Part shown: positions 23,955 through 31,693 of the stretch, piece after piece
Numbering within the stretch: position 1 is the stretch's first letter
Layout: each line of letters opens with the position of its first letter
From: Atopobiaceae bacterium
GTDB lineage: Bacteria; Actinomycetota; Coriobacteriia; Coriobacteriales; Atopobiaceae
Assembly (NCBI GenBank): GCA_017533825.1
Contig: JAFWIE010000012.1
Span: forward strand, 1-64,000
Length of the DNA: 64,000 nucleotides
Reading direction: 5' to 3'
Position numbers and translations under genes: made by a program
The notes under the pieces: model-generated
Database searches by the model: none
Seen by the model: only the letters and a program-made list of their open reading frames with translations
Told to the model about the DNA's origin: nothing

Positions 23955-25715
23955 CTACGCGACCTGGACCGCACCGAAGCGGCAGGCAGTCTTGCAATTG
24001 CCGCACTTGATGCACAGCTGCGGGTCAATCTCATGCGGCGACTTGCGCTCGCCAGAGATAGCACCCACGGGACATTGCCTTGCGCAGGCCGTGCAGCCGA
24101 TGCATACGCTCTTGTCGATGGAGTAGGAGATGAGCTCACGGCACTCGCCAGCCGGGCAGCGGTGTTCGTCGATGTGCGCCTCAAACTCGTCGCGGAAGTA
24201 GCGGATGGTGGTAAGCACGGGGTTGGGTGCCGTCTGGCCAAGTCCGCAGAGCGCGCCGTCCTTGATGGCGTAGCACAGGTCCTCGAGCTTCTCGATGTCG
24301 CCCTCTTCACCCTTGCCAGCCACGATGCGGTCGAGAATCTCCAGCATGCGCTTGGTGCCCAGGCGACAATGGACGCACTTGCCACAGCTCTCCTTGGTCG
24401 TGAAGTCAAGGAAGAAGCGTGCCATGCTCACCATGCAGGTGGTCTCGTCCATGACCACCATGCCGCCGGAACCCATGATGGCGCCGGTGGCAGACAGCTC
24501 GTTGTAGTCAATGACGGTATCGAGCTTGCTCGCGGGAACGCAGCCGCCGGAAGGTCCGCCCAGCTGGACGGCCTTGAACTCCTTGTTGTCGCGGATGCCG
24601 CCGCCGATGTCAAAGATCACCTCGCGCAGCGTGGTGCCCATGGGAACCTCCACCAGGCCACCGCGGGCAATCTTGCCGGAAAGCGCAAACACCTTGGTTC
24701 CCTTGGAACCCTCGGTGCCCATGGCGGCAAAGGCCGCGCCACCGTTGTTGATGATCCACGCAACGTTCGCGTAGGTCTCTACGTTGTTGATGTTCGAGGG
24801 CTTGAGCCAGTAGCCCGCCTGCGCCGGGAAGGGCGGCTTGAGGCGCGGCATGCCACGCTTGCCCTCAAGCGACTCGATGAGTGCCGTCTCCTCACCGCAC
24901 ACGAACGCGCCTGCGCCCGCCTTGATGCGCAGGGTGCACGAGAAGTCGCTCCCACAGATGTTCTCACCGAGATAACCACGCGCGGTGGCATCCTTGATCG
25001 CCTTGCGTAGGCGGGCGATAGCTAGCGGATACTCGGCGCGCACGTAGACGATGGCCTCGCTGGCACCGATGCTGTAAGCGCCAATCAGCATGCCCTCGAT
25101 GAGGCTGTGCGGATCGCCCTCAATGACGGCGCGGTCCATGAAGGCACCAGGGTCGCCCTCGTCCGCGTTGCAGATGAGGTACTTCTGGTCACCCTGTGCG
25201 TCACGCGCGGCACGCCATTTGAATGCTGTGGAGAATCCCGCGCCGCCACGGCCACGTAGTCCGGCAATGTCGATCTGCTGGATGACATCCTCCTGGCTCA
25301 TGCCAGTAGTCAACACCTTGGTAATGGCCTGATAGCCGTCATGCGCGAGATAGTCGTCGATGCTCTCCGGGTCGATGATGCCGCAGTCGCGCAAGGCCAC
25401 GCGCGTCTGCTTGGTGAGGAACTGCTCTTCCTCGGATGAGATGGTCAGCTTGTCGAGCGGCGCCAGGTCACCGTCCATGGCTGCGTCATAGATTGCCTGG
25501 GCGTCTTTCTCCTGAACCCTGACCAGGCGACGCAGCGTGCCATCGTCCTCGTACACATCCACGATCGGCTCGAGGAAGCACATGCCGATGCAGCCGGTGA
25601 TGCCCAGCTCCACGCCTTTGGGATTGTCCGTGGCGAGGAGCTTCTCAAGCTTGGTATGGACGGCTCCAGCCCCGGCAGCGAGACCGCAACTGCCCTCTCC
25701 GATGACGATCCTCAT
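23955..25715 (-). CDS. NuoF/HydB-like NADH-binding iron-sulfur flavoprotein (StnB-like)
   Basis: A 586-residue diaphorase subunit. Residues 1-110 are a thioredoxin-like 2Fe-2S domain (GITGCIGMCFLEP). The NuoF core has the FMN/NADH loop GLRGRGGAGFSTAFKW and CNADEGDPGAFMDR, plus AGAGAFVCGEETALIESLEG. The 4Fe-4S site is SCGKCVHCRLGTKRM and the distal Cys of CGLGQ. Two ferredoxin motifs end the protein (CIGCTACARQCPVGA, CIKCGNCKTACRFGA). In bifurcating enzymes this subunit holds the FMN that takes up or delivers NADH electrons. The ATG at 25715 overlaps the stop of the NuoE gene (ATGA), and the next gene is 17 bp on, so the three are one operon. Confidence 0.92.
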   Translation of the reverse strand: MRIVIGEGSCGLAAGAGAVHTKLEKLLATDNPKGVELGITGCIGMCFLEPIVDVYEDDGTLRRLVRVQEKDAQAIYDAAMDGDLAPLDKLTISSEEEQFLTKQTRVALRDCGIIDPESIDDYLAHDGYQAITKVLTTGMSQEDVIQQIDIAGLRGRGGAGFSTAFKWRAARDAQGDQKYLICNADEGDPGAFMDRAVIEGDPHSLIEGMLIGAYSIGASEAIVYVRAEYPLAIARLRKAIKDATARGYLGENICGSDFSCTLRIKAGAGAFVCGEETALIESLEGKRGMPRLKPPFPAQAGYWLKPSNINNVETYANVAWIINNGGAAFAAMGTEGSKGTKVFALSGKIARGGLVEVPMGTTLREVIFDIGGGIRDNKEFKAVQLGGPSGGCVPASKLDTVIDYNELSATGAIMGSGGMVVMDETTCMVSMARFFLDFTTKESCGKCVHCRLGTKRMLEILDRIVAGKGEEGDIEKLEDLCYAIKDGALCGLGQTAPNPVLTTIRYFRDEFEAHIDEHRCPAGECRELISYSIDKSVCIGCTACARQCPVGAISGERKSPHEIDPQLCIKCGNCKTACRFGAVQVA

Positions 25716-26212
25716 TTGGCCTCGCCCCCTTCATTCTCCTCGGCTGCCAGACCACGCAGAATCTTGCGAGCCTTGTCGGGTGTAAGGCGACCGTAAGTGC
25801 GCCCGTTGATCATCATGACAGGCGATAAAGAGCAGCAGCCCAAGCAAGCCACGTGCTCGAGAGAGAACAGGCCATCTGCCGTGGTTTGGCCGTCCTCAAT
25901 GCCCAGCTCGTCGGAGATGGCCGCCGAGATGAGCTCTGATCCGTTCACGTGACAGGCCGTTCCCTGACACAGCATGATCAGATACTTGCCCACCGGCTCG
26001 AGCCTGAACTGGGCATAAAACGTCGCAACACCCACGATGGTGGCGATTGGCGTCCCGGTACGCTCCGCAATGTGCTCCATCACGTCCATGGGCAGATAGC
26101 CATAGATCTCCTGCGTCTCCTGCAAGATGGTGATGAGACTGCCGGGAGTATCTGCATAGGCGTCAAGCGCAGGCTTTATCAGCGATAGGTCCACTGGTGC
26201 CAACGTACGCAT
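25712..26212 (-). CDS. NuoE/HydC-like 2Fe-2S thioredoxin-fold subunit (StnA-like)
   Basis: A 166-residue subunit with the NuoE signature: helical start (PALDAYADTPGSLITILQE), GVATFYAQFRLEPVGK, then the 2Fe-2S ligands CQGTACHVNG (C-x4-C) and LACLGCCSLSPVM-like VACLGCCSLSP (C-x3-C). It passes electrons between the NuoF-like subunit and other centres of the complex. The start at 26212 has AAAGGAG six bases upstream; the longer frame to 26308 has none. It is the first gene of the operon and its last base pairs overlap the NuoF-like gene. Confidence 0.92.
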   Translation of the reverse strand: MRTLAPVDLSLIKPALDAYADTPGSLITILQETQEIYGYLPMDVMEHIAERTGTPIATIVGVATFYAQFRLEPVGKYLIMLCQGTACHVNGSELISAAISDELGIEDGQTTADGLFSLEHVACLGCCSLSPVMMINGRTYGRLTPDKARKILRGLAAEENEGGEAK

Positions 26213-26552
26213 GTACACTCCTTTCCCCCAAAAGAGTCCGTACAAGTGAAATGGTATTACCGTACGAAAGCGGGAAGAAGACCGCCATATTTTCCGTGCA
26301 ATTGTCACTCACTGGTAATAGACTGGTTGCGCCCGGGACTCCGTAGTACCGCGGCCGCCGGGACAATCCCGACGACCCACAACTCAACCAATCGCCGAAC
26401 TTCGGGAAGCGAGTCCTATGCGACGGTACTCGTATTCGCCGCGGCGTGCCCGTCGGAAACCCTGATTGCCAAGATTGATATAGGTACCCATACATGCGTC
26501 CTTCTCTTCGCCGCATATAGGGTAACACAGTCAAGCGGCACTGCTAGATTGC
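26213..26552 (-). promoter_or_regulatory. Leader/promoter region of the Stn-like operon
   Basis: A 340-bp space without a credible gene; it also includes the end of the convergently spaced alpha/beta-hydrolase transcript. It holds several small GC-rich inverted repeats (for instance CGAGT ... ACTCG near 26408-26430) and an AT-rich patch GAAAATAT on the minus strand near 26285. No known riboswitch could be recognised. Confidence 0.3.
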
Positions 26553-27323
26553 CTATCCCGTCGTCAGTTCCATGAATTCATCAATCGCCTTCAGTACCGG
26601 CACGGCATACTGCTCGCCGCCAAAGAGCCACTGCTCATGTTGCATGTCAAACTCACGGATGTCCGGGTCTCGGAAGTGCTTCTTGTAGCGCTTCAGATAC
26701 TTCTCGCCCATTTTGTTTGCGTAGATGAAGTGCACCTTCGTGCCCTCCACATGGATGTCGTCCTCGAGCCAGGTGAGCAGGTCAGTGTAATACTCGTTCT
26801 TGATGGACTCCGGGCTGAATCTCGCAAAGCACTCCATGAACCGGTCTGCCGTCTCGTCGCTCATCTCAAAGAAGCCCTTAAGCTTCTCTTTGGTCTTCGC
26901 CTGCTTCTCTTTGCTACCTGCAAACGAGGTCAAGAGCGGAACCACGAGCTTCGACTGCAGCCAAGCACTGAACCTCCCACTCTGATCGAGGTCCGGACTT
27001 CCAAAGATGCCGTGATTGATGTGGACGTTCTCTCGCTGAATCAGCTGTCCCACAAAGCTGCTGCCCAAAGAGGACCCAATCGCACCGTCCAGACAACCGC
27101 CATGCTCGTCAGCGATGTACTTCTCAATCTTTTCCGTCACGGTGATCATGTCCGGAAAGATCGTTTCGCTGCCATCGAATCCGTCGTAGTTCACGCAAAT
27201 GAGGTGATACTTCTTGGCCAATCGATCCAGCACCGTTGCGAAGTTTGTCTGATAGTCGCATGCCGTGCCAGGCAACAGCATCAGGGTCTTGCCGCTTGCC
27301 AGTCCCATTTCCGCAAATTCCAT
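26553..27323 (-). CDS. Alpha/beta-hydrolase
   Basis: A 256-residue alpha/beta-hydrolase-fold protein. The nucleophile elbow is AIGSSLGSSF (GxSxG, Ser near residue 84), MLLPGTACDYQTNF provides the oxyanion-loop region, and FDMQHEQWLFG supplies the catalytic His. A helical lid (SKEKQAKTKEKLKGFFEMSD) lies between. The substrate is unknown; an ester or lactone is likely. Codon use and base composition are poorer in GC than in the neighbours, with many Lys and Asn, suggesting recent acquisition. The promoter contains a palindrome shared with the ATC-hydrolase operon. The start at 27323 follows GGGAGGCGCAAC. Confidence 0.85.
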   Translation of the reverse strand: MEFAEMGLASGKTLMLLPGTACDYQTNFATVLDRLAKKYHLICVNYDGFDGSETIFPDMITVTEKIEKYIADEHGGCLDGAIGSSLGSSFVGQLIQRENVHINHGIFGSPDLDQSGRFSAWLQSKLVVPLLTSFAGSKEKQAKTKEKLKGFFEMSDETADRFMECFARFSPESIKNEYYTDLLTWLEDDIHVEGTKVHFIYANKMGEKYLKRYKKHFRDPDIREFDMQHEQWLFGGEQYAVPVLKAIDEFMELTTG

Positions 27324-27380
27324 GTTGCGCCTCCCGCACCATACGGCTCAAAGAGCTTTTGGTCCTCCGTTCTGCGAACT

Positions 27381-27408
27381 ATGTTAGCTTAATCTAACCC
27401 TGTTGTAA
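27381..27408 (-). promoter_or_regulatory. Candidate repressible promoter with GTTAG-N6-CTAAC operator
   Basis: On the minus strand TTACAA (27403-27408) and TAACAT (27381-27386) form a -35/-10 pair with a 16-base spacer filled by GTTAG-N6-CTAAC (27383-27398). It is 58 bp before the alpha/beta-hydrolase ATG. The same motif and placement occur at 5816-5845. Confidence 0.5.
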
Positions 27409-27565
27409 TCTGGAGCGGCAATTGCAGGTTGATGTCGAGCGAGAGGGACAATGCCCATGCGACACCAGCCCCCCAATGCGCACCTGCCCGCCACCTCCTT
27501 CAACGTATAATTCACGAGGAGTAGCGTCTCGATGGCTGTGAGTCGGCGTGCAAGAGGAGGAGACG

Positions 27566-27680
27566 ATGGTGGAATACATCAAGTCGGGAAACATCAAGTT
27601 GCTGTTCTGCTTTGCCTTTTATCTTGCTTGGTGGATCGTAGGCTTCAACCCATGGCGACCAATTTGCGGCCTGAAGAGCA
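27566..27680 (+). pseudogene. Small membrane protein truncated by repeat array
   Basis: ATG 27566 follows AAGAGGAGGAGACG. The first 38 residues (MVEYIKSGNIKLLFCFAFYL, then AWWIVGFNPWRPICGLKS) are a convincing first membrane helix and loop of a small membrane protein. At 27680 the frame enters the TGGAACGGGGGACG repeat array and reads only repeat-derived residues. The gene appears cut at the array boundary. Confidence 0.55.
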
Positions 27681-27960
27681 TGGAACGGGGGACGATGGAA
27701 CGGGGGACGGGTTTTTCGTTCCACGCCGAAAGCCCTTCTCGTCATGGAACAGGGGACGGGTTTTTTGTTCCACACCGAAAGCCCTTCTCGCAGGCCGGTA
27801 TTGCCGAAGGCCAGTCAGGGCGGAACGAAAAACCCGTCCCCTGTTCCATTGCCGAGGGCCAGTGAGGGCGGAACGAAAAACCCGTCCCCTGTTCCACGCC
27901 GGACTCATAACGGGGGTTATCACAATGTGCGGGTGACAACCTCCTCCCCGTTGCCACGTC
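27680..27960. repeat. GGGGAC-family repeat array, two direct and two inverted units
   Basis: Plus-strand units at 27701-27728 and 27744-27772 (GGAAC..GGGGACGGGTTTTT..GTTCCA, each followed by CCGAAAGCCCTTCTCG) face two minus-strand units at 27822-27848 and 27870-27896 (GGAACGAAAAACCCGTCCCC + TGTTCCA), each preceded by GCCAGTCAGGGC or GCCAGTGAGGGC. A partial unit starts at 27680. GTGACAACCTCCTCCCCGTT follows at 27932. Each unit has GGAAC/GTTCC ends and can fold alone or with its opposite copy. Confidence 0.85.
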
Positions 27961-27967
27961 CTCGTTA

Positions 27968-29533
27968 TCAAATGGTCTCCTCCCAGAGGACCTTGTCCCC
28001 CACTGCCACGCGGCGCAGGCCGGGTTCCTTGCGCTTGTTGAAGTTGAAGCTCAGCATGTAGCCCACGTCGAGTCCGAAGTAGTCCAGATACCCCGATATC
28101 TGTCGCTCGCCGGCCTCGTTGTAGCGCGGGCCGCGCCAGATCTTCAGCTCCACCACGAACCGCTCGCCGAGGTAGTCCACGACGACGTCGGTGCGCGTCT
28201 GGTCGCGGGTCTGGGCCTCCACGTAGTAGTTGCCCGTGCCGTTGATGATGGGCTTGAGGTACATTAGGAAGAGCTCGCGCCCGTCCCTCTCGGCGAAGCG
28301 GCCCCCCTCCTCGATGGGGCCGTACACCTCCGTGTAGGCACGCCGGAAGCCCTCCAGCACGGCACGCATGTTAAGGCGTCCGCCCTCCACGAACAGGCCG
28401 CGCCCGAGGTCGCCGGCCCTGCGAACCGCGCCCGTCTGCTCCTCGGCGAGGAAGTAGTCGTAGAGGAGCGTCTCGAAGATGCGATTTGCGACAACCATCT
28501 TGTTGCCGCGCTCGGCCACGAAGCCGTACATCCGCAGCAGCTTCTGCATGTCGTCATAGGGCGAGAAGTCGACGGGCTCACCCCGCATGAGCATCTCCCT
28601 GAGCTGCGCCTTGAGGGCGGGGAAGTCCTCGAGCTTTCCCGTGAGGGACTCGAAGAGGCTCACGTCGTCGTCCTTGAGCAGCAGCCTCACGGCCGCGTCC
28701 ACGCCCGACGGGTCCCAGCCGAGGCCGTGCCTGTCCACGAGCTGGCAGACGCGGCTCACGAGGAAGGGGTAGCCCCCGGTCCAGGCCACGACCTCCGCCG
28801 CCACGGCGGCCACGTCCATGCCCGTGGCGTGGTCCGCCTCGTATTCCGCGAGCATGCCCGCCACGTCGGCCGCTGAGAAGGACATGTCCACGTCGAAGTC
28901 GGCGGCGATGTTCCACGGGCTGTTGACCTTGGACGCCTCGCCCGGTCGGATCCTCGCCTTGAGGTGCTTGACGTCGGTGACCCCGGCGAGCACGACCGAG
29001 CGGAAGGCGGGGGCCGAAGGGTTTCTCTCGCGCGTGAGGTACTGCAGGCGCAGCTGCGCCAGGAAGTCGAGGAACACCTGGTTGTTCGTGGCGCTGTCCA
29101 CCTCGTCGACGATGAGGACCACGGGCCTTTGCGACGCGTCGAGCCAGAGGCGCAGCGCACGGAAGAGCAACCTCAGCGAGAGCGTCCTTGGGTCGCGGTC
29201 CGCGAGGTCCTCCAGCGCCTTATCAGCGGCCTCGGGAAGGTCGGGCGCGAGCCTGTCGAGCAGCGTCTGGGCGAGCGCCCCTGCGAAGGTGCCCTCGGTG
29301 GCGAAGTCGGCGTGGCCGAGTGCCTGGAAGTCCAAGCTCGCGACTGTGAAGTCCTCCGCGAGCGCGTCCTCGAGCGCCGCCAGCGTCGTGGTCTTGCCGT
29401 ACTGGCGCGCCCGGTTGATGCAGAAGTAGTCGCCCCGCTCCACCATGGCACGGATCTGGGCCACGCGCCCGGATATGTCCACCATATAGTGCTTCCTGGG
29501 CACGCACAGCCCCGTGGTGTTGAACTCCCTCAT
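27968..29533 (-). CDS. AAA-family ATPase with C-terminal PD-(D/E)xK nuclease-like domain
   Basis: A 521-residue protein of the AAA_35/DUF1703-like group found in many anaerobes. The start MREFNTTGLCVPRKHYMVDI is characteristic; Walker A is INRARQYGKTT near 39-49 (a divergent GKT loop), and Walker B is VVLIVDEVDSAT near 128. The C-terminus has DVVVDYLGERFVVELKIWRG, the D..ExK nuclease motif, then GYMLSFNF. Such genes are often multi-copy and strain-variable; a defence or mobile role has been suggested but not shown. AGGAGG lies six bases before ATG 29533. It stands alone, its 3' end adjacent to the repeat array. Confidence 0.87.
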   Translation of the reverse strand: MREFNTTGLCVPRKHYMVDISGRVAQIRAMVERGDYFCINRARQYGKTTTLAALEDALAEDFTVASLDFQALGHADFATEGTFAGALAQTLLDRLAPDLPEAADKALEDLADRDPRTLSLRLLFRALRLWLDASQRPVVLIVDEVDSATNNQVFLDFLAQLRLQYLTRERNPSAPAFRSVVLAGVTDVKHLKARIRPGEASKVNSPWNIAADFDVDMSFSAADVAGMLAEYEADHATGMDVAAVAAEVVAWTGGYPFLVSRVCQLVDRHGLGWDPSGVDAAVRLLLKDDDVSLFESLTGKLEDFPALKAQLREMLMRGEPVDFSPYDDMQKLLRMYGFVAERGNKMVVANRIFETLLYDYFLAEEQTGAVRRAGDLGRGLFVEGGRLNMRAVLEGFRRAYTEVYGPIEEGGRFAERDGRELFLMYLKPIINGTGNYYVEAQTRDQTRTDVVVDYLGERFVVELKIWRGPRYNEAGERQISGYLDYFGLDVGYMLSFNFNKRKEPGLRRVAVGDKVLWEETI

Positions 29534-29674
29534 CGTGCCCCTCCTTTGCATCGCCTTCATATTACACCACGCATGTCTTGCCCTCTTGATGGGGGTTCGC
29601 GAGTGACCATGTGAGCCGCCTTGCAGACATCGGCGCCCTCCGCAACACTATCGAGTGCACGGCACTGACCTGCA

Positions 29675-30415
29675 TCAAATGAGCAGGTCCTCAACAGACA
29701 CGCCAGTATTGAGAACGTCAAGGTCCACATGACCCGCCTCGTTGGCAGCTCCTGTCACCTTGCCCACGTCGCTGTACTGCCAGATGGTCCAGCCCCCTTG
29801 CGGCCACTCAACCCAAGCAGGCCATTTACGGCATGATATCCAGAGGTCGCAGTCGTCAAAGTGCCCCTTCAGGTAACGGTCGTAGATGTCGTTGCCCACA
29901 TAGATGAGGGGTTTGCAACCGCACGCATTCTCCACCGCCCCAATGAACGCCCTCAACTCGCGCTGCACATCCTCGGCCGCGGGCGGATTCTGCTCTTTGT
30001 CCCCATACCACTCCACGTCAACGGCAGGCCTCAGCGATCGGATGGCAGGATCGTTCCAAGCCCGCGTCGCGGTCGCAGCAAAGCTTGTAGCTTGTGCAAC
30101 ACCGGGGGTGTCAAACGAAAAGAAGTGGTACGCACCAAGGGCAACGTGACTCTTCGAGGCCTGGAGGCACGTTGCCTGAAACTGGGAATCGACATGGCTT
30201 GCGCCTTCGGTGGCCTTGGCATATACGAACTCGATGTCTGCGTCCGAGAGGGCCGCCAGATCAATCGTGCCCTGATACTCGCTCGTATCTATGCCTTTAG
30301 TGCCTTCGGGCACAAAGAGCATGTTCGGACGTATGACCTCTGCCTTCACGCCCACGACCAATGCCGCAAACAGAATCACGACGGCGACAAGGAACACTAC
30401 GATACGCTTGAGCAT
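29675..30415 (-). CDS. GH25 lysozyme, membrane-anchored
   Basis: A 246-residue muramidase that cleaves N-acetylmuramic acid-N-acetylglucosamine bonds in peptidoglycan. Residues 4-24 form a signal anchor (IVVFLVAVVILFAALVVGV). The GH25 barrel starts at GIDTSEYQG (D43) and includes FVYAKATEG, GAYHFFSF and the catalytic AVDVEW (D133, E135), ending in WTIWQYSD. There is no wall-binding domain. GGAGGAGGG precedes ATG 30415. Likely role: wall turnover at the outer membrane face. It appears monocistronic, 39 bp after the Tag gene on the same strand, so co-transcription with it is possible. Confidence 0.92.
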   Translation of the reverse strand: MLKRIVVFLVAVVILFAALVVGVKAEVIRPNMLFVPEGTKGIDTSEYQGTIDLAALSDADIEFVYAKATEGASHVDSQFQATCLQASKSHVALGAYHFFSFDTPGVAQATSFAATATRAWNDPAIRSLRPAVDVEWYGDKEQNPPAAEDVQRELRAFIGAVENACGCKPLIYVGNDIYDRYLKGHFDDCDLWISCRKWPAWVEWPQGGWTIWQYSDVGKVTGAANEAGHVDLDVLNTGVSVEDLLI

Positions 30416-30454
30416 CTATAGACCCTCCTCCATCGTCTTCAGTTCAGGCAGAGA

Positions 30455-31051
30455 TTAGGCAGTCGGCGCATTGCTCTGCAGGCATGCCTCTCGGCGGTCG
30501 CACGAGAGCAGATGGTCGTTGATGATGCCGACCGCCTGCAGGAACGAGTAGGTGATGACCGGCCCCACGAAGCTCATGCCCCGCCGCTTGAGGTCGGTGG
30601 ACACCGTCCGGGACAGGTCGGTTTGCGTGGGAATCTCGTCCATGGCGACCCAGGCGCCCACCACCTGGCGCCCGCTCACGAAGCCCCACAGGTAGGCGTC
30701 CAGGCTGCCAAACTCCCGCCGTATGGCCTGCGCCGCCCGCGCATTGCCACGAACGGCGTACACCTTGGCCCGGGAGCGCACGATGCCCGGGTCGGCAAGG
30801 GCCAACTCGAGCTCTACGTCAGACATGCTCGCGCACGCGTCGATGTCGAAGTCGTGGAACAGGCGCCTGTACGCTGGCCGCTTGTGCAGGATCGTCCGCC
30901 ACGAGAGGCCCACGCTGGCGCCCTCGAGGCACAGCATCTCGAAGAGCCGCTGGTCATCGTGGACGGGGAGTCCCCACTCGCGGTCATGGTAGGCGAGCAG
31001 TTCGTCAGTCACGTACCATGAGCGGCAGTCGAGCGGATTGGCAATCACCAT
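30455..31051 (-). CDS. tag: DNA-3-methyladenine glycosylase I
   Basis: A 198-residue base-excision repair enzyme that removes 3-methyladenine from DNA. Family features: DELLAYHDREWGLPVHDDQR, FEMLCLEGASVGLSWRTIL (helical core with the Trp), VRSRAKVYAVRGNA and SFLQAVGIINDH..SC near the end. The zinc ligands of E. coli Tag (Cys near the start, two His, Cys near the end) all have counterparts. The start at 31051 follows GGAGGCGCC; the longer frame begins inside the intergenic space. It is 42 bp after the flavin reductase gene. Confidence 0.93.
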   Translation of the reverse strand: MVIANPLDCRSWYVTDELLAYHDREWGLPVHDDQRLFEMLCLEGASVGLSWRTILHKRPAYRRLFHDFDIDACASMSDVELELALADPGIVRSRAKVYAVRGNARAAQAIRREFGSLDAYLWGFVSGRQVVGAWVAMDEIPTQTDLSRTVSTDLKRRGMSFVGPVITYSFLQAVGIINDHLLSCDRREACLQSNAPTA

Positions 31052-31093
31052 GGCGCCTCCAGCCTCTACGTGCCGACACCACACAGAACGACG

Positions 31094-31600
31094 CTACAGT
31101 ATCGCCACCAACTCACCCACAAACACCGTGTGAGCATCGGAAGCATAGAATTCACCCAGGCCGTTACGGATGTCAGCATCCATCACGTCGAGGTCGATGG
31201 CATGGCTGTAGATCTTCTTGCACACGAAGGTGGTCGTAGCCTCCTCGAAGGTCATCCCATGCTCGATTACCTTAGGCGTGAGGCCAGTCAGCGCCACCTT
31301 GTCGCCCTCGCGCCCGCTCTTCGAGCCCAGAATCCCCAAGTCGCGTTTGTGTTCGCGTTCGAAGAGCTGCACGGTGAAGTACTCATTGTCCAGCAAAAAC
31401 TCGTGCGTGTAGCGCCGCGGATGCACAAACACGGTCAGCGTGGGACGACTCCACAGCACCCCCGCCGTGCCCCAGCCAATGGTCATGGTGTTCCAACCGG
31501 TCTTCTCGGTTCCGGCAGTCACTAACGCCCAGTCATCGTTAATTCGACTCACGAACTCGGACTGTGCGTCCAATACCTCTTGTGATATCTTTGCGGGCAT
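31094..31600 (-). CDS. Flavin reductase-like FMN-binding protein
   Basis: A 168-residue protein of the flavin-reductase-like domain family (split-barrel FMN-binding fold). WALVTAGTEKTGWNTMTIGW is the typical first part, followed by VLWSRPTLTVFVHPRRYTHE and FTVQLFERE; VGELVAIL closes the barrel. These proteins bind FMN and reduce it or other acceptors with NAD(P)H. It is shorter than two-component monooxygenase reductases but of normal size for the anaerobe group. GAGAGGAG precedes ATG 31600. It is followed by tag in the same direction. Confidence 0.88.
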   Translation of the reverse strand: MPAKISQEVLDAQSEFVSRINDDWALVTAGTEKTGWNTMTIGWGTAGVLWSRPTLTVFVHPRRYTHEFLLDNEYFTVQLFEREHKRDLGILGSKSGREGDKVALTGLTPKVIEHGMTFEEATTTFVCKKIYSHAIDLDVMDADIRNGLGEFYASDAHTVFVGELVAIL

Positions 31601-31693
31601 AATGCTCCTCTCAATGTCGAACGCACAACATGATACCCGCAAAAGTCGACGATGGATGCGAAGAACAGATAGCTCGCAGCACGCCCCGCTTGC

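Noticed and set aside
26163..26534. 123-residue minus-strand ORF in the Stn leader
   Set aside because: It overlaps the NuoE start in another frame and has no coding-like composition.
27680..27960. CRISPR array
   Set aside because: Only four units in two orientations, without regular spacers or cas genes.
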